A stretch of 64,000 nucleotides of DNA from Brevibacillus sp. SYP-B805 (GTDB lineage Bacteria; Bacillota; Bacilli; Brevibacillales; Brevibacillaceae): assembly GCF_011059135.1 (NCBI RefSeq), contig NZ_JAALGD010000014.1:1-64000 (forward strand), in the 5' to 3' direction. Below, piece after piece: positions 26,214 through 36,104 of this stretch. Under the pieces are notes generated by a model. That model had not been told where the DNA came from. It saw nothing but the letters and a program-made list of their open reading frames with translations, and did not search any database. Position numbers and translations under genes: made by a program. The first letter of the stretch is position 1. Every line of letters starts with the position of its first letter.

Positions 26214-26233
26214 ATATGTAACCGGTTACATAT
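26214..26233. promoter_or_regulatory. RbsR operator 2, perfect palindrome
   Basis: ATATGTAACCGGTTACATAT, a perfect 20-bp palindrome with a CCGG centre, 22 bases before the rbsR start. Start-to-start distance from operator 1 is about five helical turns. Confidence 0.85.
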
Positions 26234-26255
26234 CAAAGGTGACGGTGAAGAAATC

Positions 26256-27260
26256 ATGGCAACGATCCGCGATGTGGCCAAGCTGGCGGGCGTCTCCGTG
26301 GCAACGGTCTCCCGGGTTCTCAACAAAAACGGCTACGTGAACAATAAAACGGAGGAAAAAGTGTTGAAGGCGATCGCACAGCTCAACTACGAGCCGAATG
26401 CGGTGGCGCGGGGATTGGCTGGTAAGCAGACGGGCACCATCGCGCTCATTCTGCCCGATATCGCCAACCCGTTTTTTCCGGAAATGGCCCGGGGCGTGGA
26501 GGACGTTGCACAAGCGTACGGTTACACGGTCATCCTGTGCAACTCCGACGACCAGGGACACAAGGAAAAGTCGTACATCGAGATGCTGAAGAAAAAGTAC
26601 ATCGACGGAATCATTTTCGCCTCCAACACGCTGGGACAGGCTGACGTGGAGCAGATGCGGCGCAACAATATCCCGCTGGTCGTACTGGACCGCGCGCCCA
26701 CCCGTCAGCTGTGCAGCGTCATCCGGTCGCAAAACTACGAAGGGGCCAGGTTGGCGGTGCGCCACCTGCTGGAGATGGGGTGCCGGAAAATTGCCCACAT
26801 CTACGGTCCGCAAGAGCTGATCACGGCGAAAAAGCGGCTGCTTGGTTACGAGGAATCGGTGAAGCACTTCCCCTGGTATACGCCGAGCTTGATGGTGCCG
26901 GGCCACTTCCGTGTGGATGGCGGCCTTCGGGCGGTCAAGGAACTGTTTGAAAAGCACCCAGACATTGACGGCATCTTTTGTGGGAACGACCTGATGGCGA
27001 TCGGCGCGCTGAAAGGGTTGTACCAGTTGGGCGTACGCGTGCCAGAAGACGTGGCGCTGATCGGGTTTGACGGCATCGGCCTCACCGAAATCACCCAGCC
27101 GGAGCTGTCCACGGTCGCGCAGCCTATTTACGAAATGGGTTCGCTGGCGGCTAAGGTATTGATTGAAACCATCGAGACCGGCGTGACGGAACCACGGCTG
27201 TACGAGCTGGAAGTGGCCCTCGTTGCACGAGATTCCACAAAAAGGAGAACAGAGGCATGA
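26256..27260 (+). CDS. rbsR: Ribose operon repressor RbsR (LacI family)
   Basis: A 334-residue LacI repressor: helix-turn-helix ATIRDVAKLAGVSVATVSRVLN at residues 2-23, then the effector domain (TGTIALILPDIANPFFPEMARGVED). First gene of a run matching B. subtilis rbsRKDACB. ATG 26256 follows GGTGACGGTGAAG; the frame extends upstream through the operator but that part is not family-like. Two ACCGGTTACATAT operators around its promoter indicate autorepression relieved by ribose. Confidence 0.94.
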   Translation: MATIRDVAKLAGVSVATVSRVLNKNGYVNNKTEEKVLKAIAQLNYEPNAVARGLAGKQTGTIALILPDIANPFFPEMARGVEDVAQAYGYTVILCNSDDQGHKEKSYIEMLKKKYIDGIIFASNTLGQADVEQMRRNNIPLVVLDRAPTRQLCSVIRSQNYEGARLAVRHLLEMGCRKIAHIYGPQELITAKKRLLGYEESVKHFPWYTPSLMVPGHFRVDGGLRAVKELFEKHPDIDGIFCGNDLMAIGALKGLYQLGVRVPEDVALIGFDGIGLTEITQPELSTVAQPIYEMGSLAAKVLIETIETGVTEPRLYELEVALVARDSTKRRTEA

Positions 27261-28174
27261 ACAAGATCCCCAACGTTGTCGTGATTGGCAGTTTGAACAT
27301 GGATATTGTTGTGGAAGCGGACCGTCCGCCGCAGATGGGGGAGACGGTAGCGGGCAACCGGGTGCACTTCATCCCCGGGGGAAAAGGAGCCAACCAGGCG
27401 GTCGCCGCGGCCCGACTGGGGGCGCGAACGACGATGATCGGAGCGGTCGGCTGCGACCCGTTCGGCAAAGAACTGTTGGAAGCGCTCCGGAGGGAAGGCA
27501 TTGAGACCGACACGGTGAAGACTGTCGCCGGCGCGCACACCGGTGTGGCTTCGATTCTGCTGGTCGAAGGGGATAACCAGATTATTGTCGTTGACGGAGC
27601 AAACGGACACTGCACGCGGGAAGACATTGACCTGCATCGGAAGAAGATTGCCCAGGCGGACGCGGTGCTCCTGCAGCTGGAGATTCCGCTGGAAACCGTC
27701 CAGTACGCGGCCGAGACGGCCAAACGGCAGGGAAAAACGGTCGTGCTTAATCCGGCGCCGGCCCGTCCGCTGCCTGACGAACTCCTGCGGCACGTGGACG
27801 TGATGATCCCGAACGAATCGGAACTGTATCTGCTGGCAGAAGCGGACGAAGGGTCCGATCTGGAAACAGCGATGCGCCGCCTGCAGGACAAAGGTGTGCG
27901 GACGGTCGTCGCCACGCTGGGCGCCCGGGGAGCCGCCTATCTCACGGCAGACGGTGCGTTCGGCACCGTGCCCAGCCACAAGGTGGAGGTGGTGGATACG
28001 ACCGGCGCGGGCGACGCCTTCAATGCCGGTTTTGCCTGCGCCCTGGCCAGTGGAGAGCCGGTTGCCGAAGCGGTGGGATTCGCTTCCAAAGTGGCGGCGC
28101 TGGCCGTCACCAGGCTGGGTGCGCAGGCGGGCATGCCGACCCTCGCACAAGTAGGGGAATTCAACGTGGAATAA
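27257..28174 (+). CDS. rbsK: Ribokinase
   Basis: A 305-residue PfkB-type kinase converting D-ribose to ribose 5-phosphate. Signature GGKGANQAVAAARLGA near residues 40-55 and DTTGAGDAFNAGFA near 248-261 with the catalytic Asp. Starts with ATGA overlapping the rbsR stop, preceded by AAAAGGAGAACAG. Confidence 0.95.
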   Translation: MNKIPNVVVIGSLNMDIVVEADRPPQMGETVAGNRVHFIPGGKGANQAVAAARLGARTTMIGAVGCDPFGKELLEALRREGIETDTVKTVAGAHTGVASILLVEGDNQIIVVDGANGHCTREDIDLHRKKIAQADAVLLQLEIPLETVQYAAETAKRQGKTVVLNPAPARPLPDELLRHVDVMIPNESELYLLAEADEGSDLETAMRRLQDKGVRTVVATLGARGAAYLTADGAFGTVPSHKVEVVDTTGAGDAFNAGFACALASGEPVAEAVGFASKVAALAVTRLGAQAGMPTLAQVGEFNVE

Positions 28175-28184
28175 GGGGGACATT

Positions 28185-28580
28185 ATGAAAAAACGGGGTA
28201 TTCTAAACAGCGAGATTTCGGCGGTCATCAGCCGGCTCGGCCATACGGATCAGATTGTCATTTGCGACGCCGGCCTGCCGATTCCGGCACTCGTGCCGCG
28301 GATCGACCTGGCCGTGGTTCCCGGCCTGCCTTCGTTGATGGACGTGCTGGAAGCGGTGCTTTTGGAGATGCAGGTGGAGCGGGCCATTCTTGCGGAGGAA
28401 TGGAAGCAGGCCAATCCGCAGCTGTTGAACCGCGTGGAAGCGGCGCTTGCGGGTGTGGAACGGCAGAGCGTCAGCCATGAGACGTTCAAGCAGATGACCC
28501 GGGAAGCCAAGGCGATTATCCGGACGGGCGAATGCACGCCATACGCCAACGTGATTCTGCAGGCGGGCGTGATCTTCTAA
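28185..28580 (+). CDS. rbsD: D-ribose pyranase
   Basis: A 131-residue mutarotase that interconverts pyranose and furanose forms of ribose so that RbsK can use it. Family N-terminus MKKRGILNSEISAVISRLGHTD with the catalytic His20, then DAGLPIP and a C-terminal RTGECTPYANVILQAGV. Length and position between rbsK and rbsA match B. subtilis RbsD. Confidence 0.95.
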   Translation: MKKRGILNSEISAVISRLGHTDQIVICDAGLPIPALVPRIDLAVVPGLPSLMDVLEAVLLEMQVERAILAEEWKQANPQLLNRVEAALAGVERQSVSHETFKQMTREAKAIIRTGECTPYANVILQAGVIF

Positions 28581-28607
28581 AGTCGGGGGAAGGGAGGGAG
28601 AGAGCGC

Positions 28608-30116
28608 ATGACCGGCTTCTTGCTGGAAATGAACGAAATCAGCAAATCGTTTCCCGGCGTAAAAGTGCTGGACAACGTCCGGTTGGACCTGAAGCGGGGC
28701 GAAGTGCTGGCGCTGATGGGGGAAAACGGGGCGGGCAAATCGACCCTGATGAAAATTCTGGGCGGCATTTACGAGCGCGACGGCGGCACGATTACCGTCA
28801 AGGGAGAGATGGTGGAGAGAATGACCCCCGACATCGCCGCCAAAAGGGGGATCGCCATCATCCACCAGGAGTTGAACCTGATCCCCCACCTGTCCGTCAT
28901 GGAAAACATTTTTCTCGGACGCGAGTTTACCTACGGCAAAAGCGGCTTGGTCAACTGGCCGCGGATGCGGGCCGAAGCGAAACGCTGCCTGGAGCAGCTG
29001 GCCATCCGGCTGGACCCGGACACGCCGGTGGGCGCATTGTCGGTGGGGCAGCAGCAGATGATCGAGATCGCCAAGGCGTTGTCGATGCAGGCAGACATCC
29101 TGGTGCTGGACGAGCCAACGGCGGCGCTGACCAAACGGGAGATTGACGCCCTGTTCAAGGTGATCGCCTCCCTCAAGCAAAAAGGGGTTGGTATGATCTA
29201 CATCTCCCACCGCATGGAGGAGATCTTCCAAATCAGCGACCGGATCACGGTACTGCGCGACGGTCAGTATGTGGGAACGGTGGAAACGGCCCGAACCAAC
29301 CTGGACGAACTGGTGAAAATGATGGTCGGTCGGGAGATCACCGAGCGCTTCCCGAAAGTGGAAGTCACCCCCGGAGATGTACGGCTGCGTGTGGAAAACC
29401 TCTCCGTCAAGGGCAAGCTGTCCGGCATCTCCTTTGCCGTGCGCAGCGGGGAGATCGTCGGCGTGGCCGGCCTGATGGGAGCCGGCCGAACCGAGATGGC
29501 AAAGGCGCTGTTCGGCGCGGAACGGATCAGCGGCGGACAAATCTTTGTCGACGGAAAGCCCGTGCGCATCAGCCAGCCGATCGACGCCATCCGGGCGGGC
29601 ATTGCGCTGGTCACGGAAAACCGCAAAGAAGAGGGCCTGGTTCTGCCGCTTTCCGTGAGAGAAAACATCTCCCTGCCCAATCTGACAAAAGTGTCTGCAT
29701 TGGGCGTAATGAAGCCGCAGACCGAGCGGGAGCTGAGCGACGACGCCATCAAGCGGCTGCTGATCAAGACGGCGGGCGGGGAACAGGCGGCCGTCTCGCT
29801 CTCCGGCGGGAACCAGCAAAAAGTAGTGATTGGCAAATGGCTGGCCACCAGGCCGAAAATTTTGATCCTGGACGAACCGACCCGCGGGGTGGACATCGGC
29901 GCGAAAAAAGAGATTTACGACATCATGAACCGGCTCGCCCAGGAAGGCGTGGCCATTCTGATGATCTCCTCCGAGCTGCCGGAAGTGCTGGGCATGAGCG
30001 ACCGGGTGCTGGTCATGCACGAAGGGCGCATCACAGGCGAGTTTATGCGGGAGGAAGCAACACAGGAATTGATCATGCATGCGGCGACGGGAGGGACGAA
30101 CAGCCATGCGGTTTAA
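28608..30116 (+). CDS. rbsA: Ribose ABC transporter ATP-binding protein
   Basis: A 502-residue double ABC ATPase. Domain 1: [35 protein letters not shown]. Domain 2: [38 protein letters not shown]. It powers ribose import with RbsC and RbsB. GGGAGGGAGAG precedes the ATG. Its 3' end overlaps the rbsC start by 11 bases. Confidence 0.95.
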   Translation: MTGFLLEMNEISKSFPGVKVLDNVRLDLKRGEVLALMGENGAGKSTLMKILGGIYERDGGTITVKGEMVERMTPDIAAKRGIAIIHQELNLIPHLSVMENIFLGREFTYGKSGLVNWPRMRAEAKRCLEQLAIRLDPDTPVGALSVGQQQMIEIAKALSMQADILVLDEPTAALTKREIDALFKVIASLKQKGVGMIYISHRMEEIFQISDRITVLRDGQYVGTVETARTNLDELVKMMVGREITERFPKVEVTPGDVRLRVENLSVKGKLSGISFAVRSGEIVGVAGLMGAGRTEMAKALFGAERISGGQIFVDGKPVRISQPIDAIRAGIALVTENRKEEGLVLPLSVRENISLPNLTKVSALGVMKPQTERELSDDAIKRLLIKTAGGEQAAVSLSGGNQQKVVIGKWLATRPKILILDEPTRGVDIGAKKEIYDIMNRLAQEGVAILMISSELPEVLGMSDRVLVMHEGRITGEFMREEATQELIMHAATGGTNSHAV

Positions 30117-31032
30117 CGTTTTGCAACGGATGGGCCCGCTCCTCGGGCTTGCCTTGATCGTCATCGTACTGTCCATTATCAGCAGCGACTTTTTAACCGT
30201 CAGCAACATATTCAACGTGCTGCGGCAGGTCTCCATCAATGCCCTGATCGCGTTCGGGATGACTTTTGTCATCCTGACGGGCGGCATCGACCTGTCCGTC
30301 GGCTCCATTCTCGCGCTGTCCAGCGCCTTGACGGCGGGCATGATGGCAGGCGGGACGGACACGACGCTGGCCGTACTGATCGGCCTCCTGGCCGGTGTGG
30401 CGATGGGGGCGGTCAACGGTGTCATCATTGCAAAAGGAAAGGTAGCGCCGTTTATCGGCACCCTGGCTACCATGACGGTATTCCGCGGCTTCACGCTGGT
30501 TTACACGGAAGGGAAGCCGATCACCGGGCTCAATCCCGACTTTGCGATGCTGGGCAAGGGCTTTTTCTTCGAGATTCCGATGCCGGTGATCCTGATGCTC
30601 ATCTCGTTTGCCGCTCTGTACTTTATCCTGCGCCACACTACGTTCGGGCGGCGCGTCTACGCGCTCGGCAGCAACGAGGAAGCGACCAAGCTGTCCGGCA
30701 TCAACACCGCCAGAGTAAAAGTGCTGGTCTACTCGATCAGCGGCCTGTTTGCCGCGCTGAGCGGCATCATCCTCACCTCCCGCCTGAACTCGGCGCAGCC
30801 GACGGCGGGGACGGCGTACGAGCTGGATGCGATTGCGGCTGTCGTGCTGGGCGGAACCAGCCTGGCGGGCGGACGCGGCTGGATCGTCGGCACCCTGATC
30901 GGGGCGATGATCATCGGTGTGTTAGACAACGGTCTCAATCTGCTGAATGTCTCCTCTTTCTACCAGTCGGTGGTAAAAGGGGCGGTCATTCTCGTGGCAG
31001 TATTGCTGGACCGGTCTAAATCCCATAAATAA
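30106..31032 (+). CDS. rbsC: Ribose ABC transporter permease
   Basis: A 308-residue membrane permease with about nine hydrophobic segments and the motifs [34 protein letters not shown] and [14 protein letters not shown]. The start inside the end of rbsA is supported by GGGAGGGACGAACAGCC; the open frame beginning at 30079 adds nine charged residues and is rejected. Confidence 0.95.
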   Translation: MRFNVLQRMGPLLGLALIVIVLSIISSDFLTVSNIFNVLRQVSINALIAFGMTFVILTGGIDLSVGSILALSSALTAGMMAGGTDTTLAVLIGLLAGVAMGAVNGVIIAKGKVAPFIGTLATMTVFRGFTLVYTEGKPITGLNPDFAMLGKGFFFEIPMPVILMLISFAALYFILRHTTFGRRVYALGSNEEATKLSGINTARVKVLVYSISGLFAALSGIILTSRLNSAQPTAGTAYELDAIAAVVLGGTSLAGGRGWIVGTLIGAMIIGVLDNGLNLLNVSSFYQSVVKGAVILVAVLLDRSKSHK

Positions 31033-31059
31033 TCTGACATTGAAGGAGGAAGGTAGCTT

Positions 31060-32010
31060 ATGAAGAAGTTTCTCAAAATGGCATTGGCTTCGTCCCTGAT
31101 GCTGGCGGTGCTGGCGGGCTGTTCCACGTCGTCCAGCCTGGAAAACAAGGCGCCGGAGCAATCGGCGGGCGGCGGCACCAATGCGGGAACCGGCAAGGTA
31201 ACGATCGGCCTGGCCATCTCCACGCTGAACAACCCGTTCTTCGTCTCCCTCAAGGAAGGGGCGGAAAAGGCAGCAAAAGAGGCAGGCGCCGACCTGATCG
31301 TCGTCGACGCGCAGGATGACACAGCCAAGCAAATCAGCAGCGTGGAAGACCTGATTCAGAAAAAGGTTAACGTGATCCTGATCAACCCGACCGACAGCGC
31401 AGCTATTGCCACCGCGGTGGAAGCGGCCAACAAGGCAAACATTCCGGTCATCACCGTCGACCGCTCGGCGGAAGGGGGCCAGGTGGTCTCCCACATCGCT
31501 TCCGACAACGTGAAAGGCGGCAAGATGGCGGGCGAGTTCATCCTGGAAAAACTGGGCGGCAAGGGCAACATCGTCGAACTGCAGGGCATCGCCGGCACTT
31601 CCGCAGCCCGCGACCGCGGCAAAGGCTTCCATGAAGCCGTGGACAACAAGGAAGGCTTGAAAGTGATTGCTTCCCAGCCGGCTGACTTTGACCGCGCCAA
31701 AGGGCTGAGCGTCATGGAAAACATCCTGCAGAGCAACAAAGACATCCAGGCGGTATTCGCCCACAACGATGAAATGGCGCTGGGGGCGCTGCAGGCAATT
31801 GAAGCGGCGGGCAAAAACATCCTCGTAGTCGGCTTCGATGCCACCGACGACGCCGTCAAAGCGGTAAACGAGGGCAAAATGGCGGCAACCGTGGCGCAAA
31901 AACCGGCAGCCATCGGGGAAACGGCGGTACAAACGGCAATGAAAGTGGTGAAAGGGGAGAAAGTGGACAGCTTCATCCCGGTTGACCTGGAACTGGTGAC
32001 GAAAAAATAA
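31060..32010 (+). CDS. rbsB: Ribose-binding lipoprotein
   Basis: A 316-residue extracellular ribose-binding protein. Signal peptide and lipobox LAVLAGC with Cys at about residue 21, a Ser/Gly-rich linker, then [25 protein letters not shown]. Conserved ligand-site segments include [41 protein letters not shown] and [22 protein letters not shown] precedes the ATG. Last gene of the operon, as in B. subtilis. Confidence 0.95.
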   Translation: MKKFLKMALASSLMLAVLAGCSTSSSLENKAPEQSAGGGTNAGTGKVTIGLAISTLNNPFFVSLKEGAEKAAKEAGADLIVVDAQDDTAKQISSVEDLIQKKVNVILINPTDSAAIATAVEAANKANIPVITVDRSAEGGQVVSHIASDNVKGGKMAGEFILEKLGGKGNIVELQGIAGTSAARDRGKGFHEAVDNKEGLKVIASQPADFDRAKGLSVMENILQSNKDIQAVFAHNDEMALGALQAIEAAGKNILVVGFDATDDAVKAVNEGKMAATVAQKPAAIGETAVQTAMKVVKGEKVDSFIPVDLELVTKK

Positions 32011-32024
32011 AAAGGCGTAAGCGG

Positions 32025-32052
32025 CCTCCTGCCCGTAGGGGAAGGAGGTTTG
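32025..32052 (+). terminator. Weak terminator after rbsB
   Basis: CCTCCT-N12-AGGAGG followed by TTTG. A second hairpin (CGGCCGTC / GACGGCCG, about 32063-32092) follows without a U-tract. Either may end the ribose transcript before the MATE gene. A TATAAT at 32117-32122 may be the -10 box for the MATE gene, but no good -35 box is seen. Confidence 0.45.
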
Positions 32053-32227
32053 CCCCTAATCGCGGCCGTCCTCCTTTGCGGGTGACGGCCGTCATGATTG
32101 TAATCAACTGGAAGTATATAATAAAATGGTTGAAGCCGTTGCTTCCATCACGATTGATAAGGGCCGGGATAGAACGCGTCCGTATGGCGGCAGCGAACAT
32201 CAGGACCAGTGAAAGCGAGGAAACCGA

Positions 32228-33613
32228 ATGGCCCAGACGAATGACAGGGGAACGGTTTTGCTGACCGAAGGCCCCATCGGAAAAACGCTTTTTTTCTTTG
32301 CTCTGCCCGTGCTGCTGGGCAACGTCCTGCAATCGCTCAACGGCTCGATCAATTCCATCTGGGTCGGTCGGTTTTTGGGGGAACAAGCCCTGGCGGCCAC
32401 ATCCAACGCCAATATCATCATGTTTTTCCTGCTCAGCTGGATTTTCGGGGTCGGCATGGCCGCCACGATCCTGATCGGCCAAAGCATCGGAGCAGACAAT
32501 CTCCAACAGGCAAAGCGGGTGGTGGGGACCAGCGCGGTGTTCTTCGCTGTCCTGTCCATCGCGATTGCGGCGGCCGGCTATCTCCTGACCCCGCATATAC
32601 TGCGGTGGTTGAACACGCCGCCCAACGTCATTCCGCTTGCGCTGTCGTATACCCAGATCATTTTTGTCGCGATTCCGTTTCTGTTCGGGTACAACTTCAT
32701 CATGATGATCCTGCGGGGATCGGGGGATTCGAAAACGCCGTTTTACTTCCTGCTTCTGTCCGTCGCCCTTGATATCGCGCTAAATCCGCTGCTGATTTTC
32801 GGGATCGGGCCGCTTCCGGAGCTGGGCATCACCGGTTCGGCGCTGGCTACATTTTTCGCCCAGTCGATCAGCCTGCTCGCCTTGTTCTTTTATCTCTACC
32901 GGAAGAAGTATCTGCTGCGCATTACATGGCAGGAGCGGCACCTGCTCCGCTTTGACCGGCAGATCATCGGGGCTCTGATCAAAAAAGGCATACCGATGGG
33001 ATTGCACATGATCGTCGTGACGTCCAGCGCCATCGCGTTGGTTCATCTCGTAAACCGTTTTGGCGCGGATGCCACGGCGGCCTTCGGGGCGGCCACGCAG
33101 CTGTCCAACTACGTGCAAATGCCCGCCATGGCCATCGGGGCCGCCGTCTCTTCGATGACGGCCCAGAACGTCGGGGCCGGCAAGTGGGACAGGGTTCACC
33201 GGACGACGATCGCCGGGATTGTGATCAATTTCATCATGTCCGGCACCCTGGCCACCCTGATGTATCTGTTTGACCGGCAGGCCCTGGGACTGTTTCTGCC
33301 GGACGAGGGTACCGCCATCTCCATCGGGCTGCATATCAACGCGGTAACCCTATGGTCGTTTGTGCTGTTCGGCATCAACTTTGTGGTGGCGGGGGTGATC
33401 CGGTCGACGGGCGCCGTGATGATTCCCCTGCTCGTCACCTTCATCGCCCTGTGGGGCGTGCGGATTCCCCTTGCTTACTGGCTGGCGGACGCCTACAGCT
33501 TCAACGCCATCTGGTGGAGCTTCCCGATCAGCTTCTCCATTGCGGTGGTGCTGTCCGTCGTCTATTACCTGTTTGGCAGCTGGAAAAAAGCGAAAATGCT
33601 GGCGAGCCAGTAG
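32228..33613 (+). CDS. MATE-family efflux transporter
   Basis: A 461-residue membrane protein with twelve hydrophobic segments in two repeats, each starting with the MATE-type stretch (IGKTLFFFALPVLLGNVLQSL near residue 18; IGALIKKGIPMGLHMIVV near 247). Family motif FGVGMAATILIGQSIGADN is present. It exports cationic drugs or metabolites driven by Na+ or H+; substrate unknown. GAAAGCGAGG precedes the ATG. Its stop lies inside a terminator hairpin. Confidence 0.9.
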   Translation: MAQTNDRGTVLLTEGPIGKTLFFFALPVLLGNVLQSLNGSINSIWVGRFLGEQALAATSNANIIMFFLLSWIFGVGMAATILIGQSIGADNLQQAKRVVGTSAVFFAVLSIAIAAAGYLLTPHILRWLNTPPNVIPLALSYTQIIFVAIPFLFGYNFIMMILRGSGDSKTPFYFLLLSVALDIALNPLLIFGIGPLPELGITGSALATFFAQSISLLALFFYLYRKKYLLRITWQERHLLRFDRQIIGALIKKGIPMGLHMIVVTSSAIALVHLVNRFGADATAAFGAATQLSNYVQMPAMAIGAAVSSMTAQNVGAGKWDRVHRTTIAGIVINFIMSGTLATLMYLFDRQALGLFLPDEGTAISIGLHINAVTLWSFVLFGINFVVAGVIRSTGAVMIPLLVTFIALWGVRIPLAYWLADAYSFNAIWWSFPISFSIAVVLSVVYYLFGSWKKAKMLASQ

Positions 33614-33628
33614 CTTGCCAGCATTTTT
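33593..33628. terminator. Two-way terminator between MATE and CoA-transferase genes
   Basis: AAAATGCTGGC-N13-GCCAGCATTTT, with A-run on the left and T-run on the right, overlapping the MATE stop and lying just after the convergent CoA-transferase stop. Confidence 0.8.
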
Positions 33629-33635
33629 GTTTGCA

Positions 33636-35162
33636 TCAGAGCGGAGCCAGCATGGTTCCCTCTTTAGCCAGCATGGTTCCTTCTTTTTTGTAGCGGATAT
33701 GAAAGGAGAAAGCCTTTTCGAGATCGTGCGGCGTCTGGCCGCCATGTTTGCACGCATCATCGTAGTAGGCAAGCAACTGCTCCCGGTACATCGGGTGGGC
33801 ACAGCGCTCGATGATGAGCGGCGCTCTTTCCTTGGGCGCCAGGCCGCGCAGATCGGCATAGCCATGCTCCGTCACCAGGACGTCCACGTCGTGTTCGGTG
33901 TGGTCCACATGGGAAACAAAGGGAACGATGCTGGAAATCTTGCCGCCCTTGGCAATGGATTTGGTCACGAAGATCGCGAGGCGGGCGTTGCGGGCGAAAT
34001 CTCCGGAGCCGCCGATCCCGTTCATCATATGGGTTCCAGCCACATGGGTGGAGTTCACGTTGCCGTAAATATCCGCTTCCAGCGCGGTGTTGATCGAAAT
34101 GAGGCCCATGCGGCGGATCAGTTCAGGGTGGTTGGAGATTTCCTGCGGCCGCAGGACCAGCCGATCCCGGTAGCGATCAAGCTGCGAAAAGACCTCCTCC
34201 ATCTTCGGGGCGGAGAGGGTGATGGAACAGCCGGATGCGAAGCGGACCACCCCCGCATCCATCAGGTCGAAAACGGCGTCCTGCAGCACTTCCGAATATA
34301 CCTCCAGGTCACGGAACCCCGATGCCAGCAGCCCGTGCAGCACCGCGTTCGCCACGGAGCCGATGCCCGACTGGAGCGGCGCCAGGTTGCGGGGAAGCCG
34401 TCCCCGTTCGATCTCCCGGCGCAGGAAATCGATCAAATGACCGGCCATGACGGCCGTTTCCTCATCCGGAGGGACGATTGTCGACGGAGAGTCCATGGCC
34501 TGGGTGACCACAATCCCCTTGATCTTGGCGGGATCGACGGGAATGCCGATCGATCCGATCCGCTCGTCCACCTTGCACAGGGGGATCGGCTTGCGGCTTC
34601 CCTGAGGGCCGACGTCGTAAATGTCATGTACGCCCTCCAAGGCCAGCGGCTGGGCAAGGTTCAGCTCCACGATCACCGCTTTGGCCTTTTGCACAAAGAT
34701 GGAAGAGTTGCCCACCGAAGTGGTCGGGATGATGAGGCCGTCCTCCGTGATTGAAACCGCTTCCACAATTGCAAAATCAATCTCCTCCAATATATCGGCG
34801 CGGATCAGTTCTGCGGTGTGTGACAAATGCTGGTCGACAAACAGCAGGTCGCCCTGGTTGATTTTCTGACGCATGGTGCTATCTGCCTGAAAGGGCAGCC
34901 GTTTTTTGACGATGCCCGCTTCCGCCATGACCTTGTCGATGTCAGAGCCCAACGAAGCGCCTGTGTAAACGTTTACCTGAAAAGGTTTGCCGTGCGCCCG
35001 CGCCGCCAGCGCCATGGGTACCGCCTTGGCATCCCCCGCACGGGTAAAACCGCTCAGTCCGAGAGTCATCCCATCTTCAATCCATGAGGCCGCCTCTTCG
35101 GCAGAGACGATCCGATCCAGCAAGCCGGCCATCCGTATGCGGGTTGACAGATGTTTCTCCAC
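33636..35162 (-). CDS. Acetyl-CoA hydrolase/transferase family CoA-transferase
   Basis: A 508-residue class I CoA-transferase of the succinyl-CoA:acetate type (AarC/Cat1/ScpC) that moves CoA between short acids such as succinate and acetate. The glutamate region EVYSEVLQDAVFDLMDAG carries the probable catalytic Glu, and the glycine loop GIGGSGDFARNA is present. GTG start with AGAGGGG upstream. The last 16 residues contain a duplicated KEGTMLA from a 21-bp tandem duplication (33645-33686), unusual for the family. A cre-like palindrome lies inside the gene at 34965-34976. The LytTR gene upstream on the same strand probably controls it. Confidence 0.9.
   Translation of the reverse strand: MEKHLSTRIRMAGLLDRIVSAEEAASWIEDGMTLGLSGFTRAGDAKAVPMALAARAHGKPFQVNVYTGASLGSDIDKVMAEAGIVKKRLPFQADSTMRQKINQGDLLFVDQHLSHTAELIRADILEEIDFAIVEAVSITEDGLIIPTTSVGNSSIFVQKAKAVIVELNLAQPLALEGVHDIYDVGPQGSRKPIPLCKVDERIGSIGIPVDPAKIKGIVVTQAMDSPSTIVPPDEETAVMAGHLIDFLRREIERGRLPRNLAPLQSGIGSVANAVLHGLLASGFRDLEVYSEVLQDAVFDLMDAGVVRFASGCSITLSAPKMEEVFSQLDRYRDRLVLRPQEISNHPELIRRMGLISINTALEADIYGNVNSTHVAGTHMMNGIGGSGDFARNARLAIFVTKSIAKGGKISSIVPFVSHVDHTEHDVDVLVTEHGYADLRGLAPKERAPLIIERCAHPMYREQLLAYYDDACKHGGQTPHDLEKAFSFHIRYKKEGTMLAKEGTMLAPL
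33645..33686. repeat. 21-bp tandem duplication at the CoA-transferase 3' end
   Basis: Two adjacent units of 21 bases (33645-33665 and 33666-33686), starting AGCCAGCATGGTTCC, differ at one base. They encode KEGTMLA twice in frame, so the duplication is recent and harmless to the reading frame. Confidence 0.9.
34965..34976. promoter_or_regulatory. cre-like palindrome inside the CoA-transferase gene
   Basis: GTAAACGTTTAC fits the core of a CcpA cre site. It lies about 190 bases inside the gene and could act as a roadblock. It also encodes an ordinary VNVY, so chance is possible. Confidence 0.4.
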
Positions 35163-35184
35163 AATGATCCCCTCTTAGCTGTTT

Positions 35185-35220
35185 TTCAACATTCTTTTTT
35201 TTCAACATTTTATCAACCTT
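35185..35220 (-). promoter_or_regulatory. Direct repeats upstream of the CoA-transferase gene
   Basis: On the plus strand TTCAACATT occurs at 35185 and 35201, with ATCAACCTT at 35212. LytTR regulators bind direct repeats, so these may be operator half-sites. The 16- and 11-base spacings differ from the classic ~21, so the assignment is tentative. Confidence 0.4.
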
Positions 35221-35301
35221 TGGAGGAGGACTCATTCGTTTTGGCATGAAAGGCACCAAAACGGGAGCAGGCCAGCGATTTTGCGACGGGAAGCAGCAAA
35301 T

Positions 35302-35946
35302 TCAGAACCGGAGCTTCCGGCGAAAAGAGCTGGCGTAGGTTTGGCTGACCGGGATCTTGCTCTGATCGTGCATCAACAGCAAAAAGGTGGAATGGGAGTC
35401 GGGATGTATCTCCCGGATATAATGAAGATTCACCAGATAGGATCGATGGACACGCAGGAACTGATCGTCCGGCAGCAGGAACTCCAGCTCGCTTAGGTTC
35501 GCCTTGTGAAACCCTTCCACCCGCTCTGCTTTTATGCGGGTTTTGCGGTTTTGGGCCTCTGCGTACATGATGGTTTCAAAGGAAACGGGTACCCAGCGGT
35601 CCGATGTTTTGACCGTCAAAAAAGGAAGCGGGGACGGCTTGGCCGGCAGGATGGCCGTCACGCAGCCGGCTGGCTGGCCCTGCTCGAAAAAGGGAACGGA
35701 CATGCCGAAATAGGGGATGCCGAACACCCGGGCGTCAATGTAGGCGGAGATTTTCTGCCTCGACGTCAGGGCCTTGTATGTGGCTGTCCCCTCCTTGATT
35801 TTGTCCCCGGGCCGGATCTGCAAATCGATGGTACGGCTTGGCTTGTAGTAGATGTATCGATCGGCGTCCGAGACCGCGATGGACGTGTGCTCCGGGAACA
35901 GTTCGCCGATGATGTCCAGCATGGAGGGCAGGGTAGTGAGATTCAC
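35302..35946 (-). CDS. LytTR-family transcription regulator
   Basis: A 214-residue protein: an N-terminal sensor-like domain of about 100 residues (PAS-like, not a receiver; no phospho-acceptor Asp pattern) and a C-terminal LytTR DNA-binding domain (VSFETIMYAEAQNRKTRI ... LLPDDQFLRVHRSYLVNLHYIREI). I chose GTG 35946 because GAGGTGG precedes it; the open frame runs on to 36603 only as antisense of the AraC gene. It lies upstream of the CoA-transferase on the same strand, so regulation by a small ligand such as an organic acid is plausible but inferred. Confidence 0.8.
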   Translation of the reverse strand: MNLTTLPSMLDIIGELFPEHTSIAVSDADRYIYYKPSRTIDLQIRPGDKIKEGTATYKALTSRQKISAYIDARVFGIPYFGMSVPFFEQGQPAGCVTAILPAKPSPLPFLTVKTSDRWVPVSFETIMYAEAQNRKTRIKAERVEGFHKANLSELEFLLPDDQFLRVHRSYLVNLHYIREIHPDSHSTFLLLMHDQSKIPVSQTYASSFRRKLRF

Positions 35947-36104
35947 GTTTGCCACCTCGTTTTTGCATGATGGAAGGACAGTTCCTCCATTTATTATACA
36001 GGAGGCGCTCGGATCTAGGGTTTGCCATTTCCTGATTTCCTTGCCGGGGTGCCTGTGCCGATGCAATCCGGCCCATTCGCATGAGAGCGGATGCAGGATC
36101 GCTT

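Noticed and set aside
28203-30494. 763-codon minus-strand frame
   Set aside because: Antisense of rbsD, rbsA and part of rbsC.
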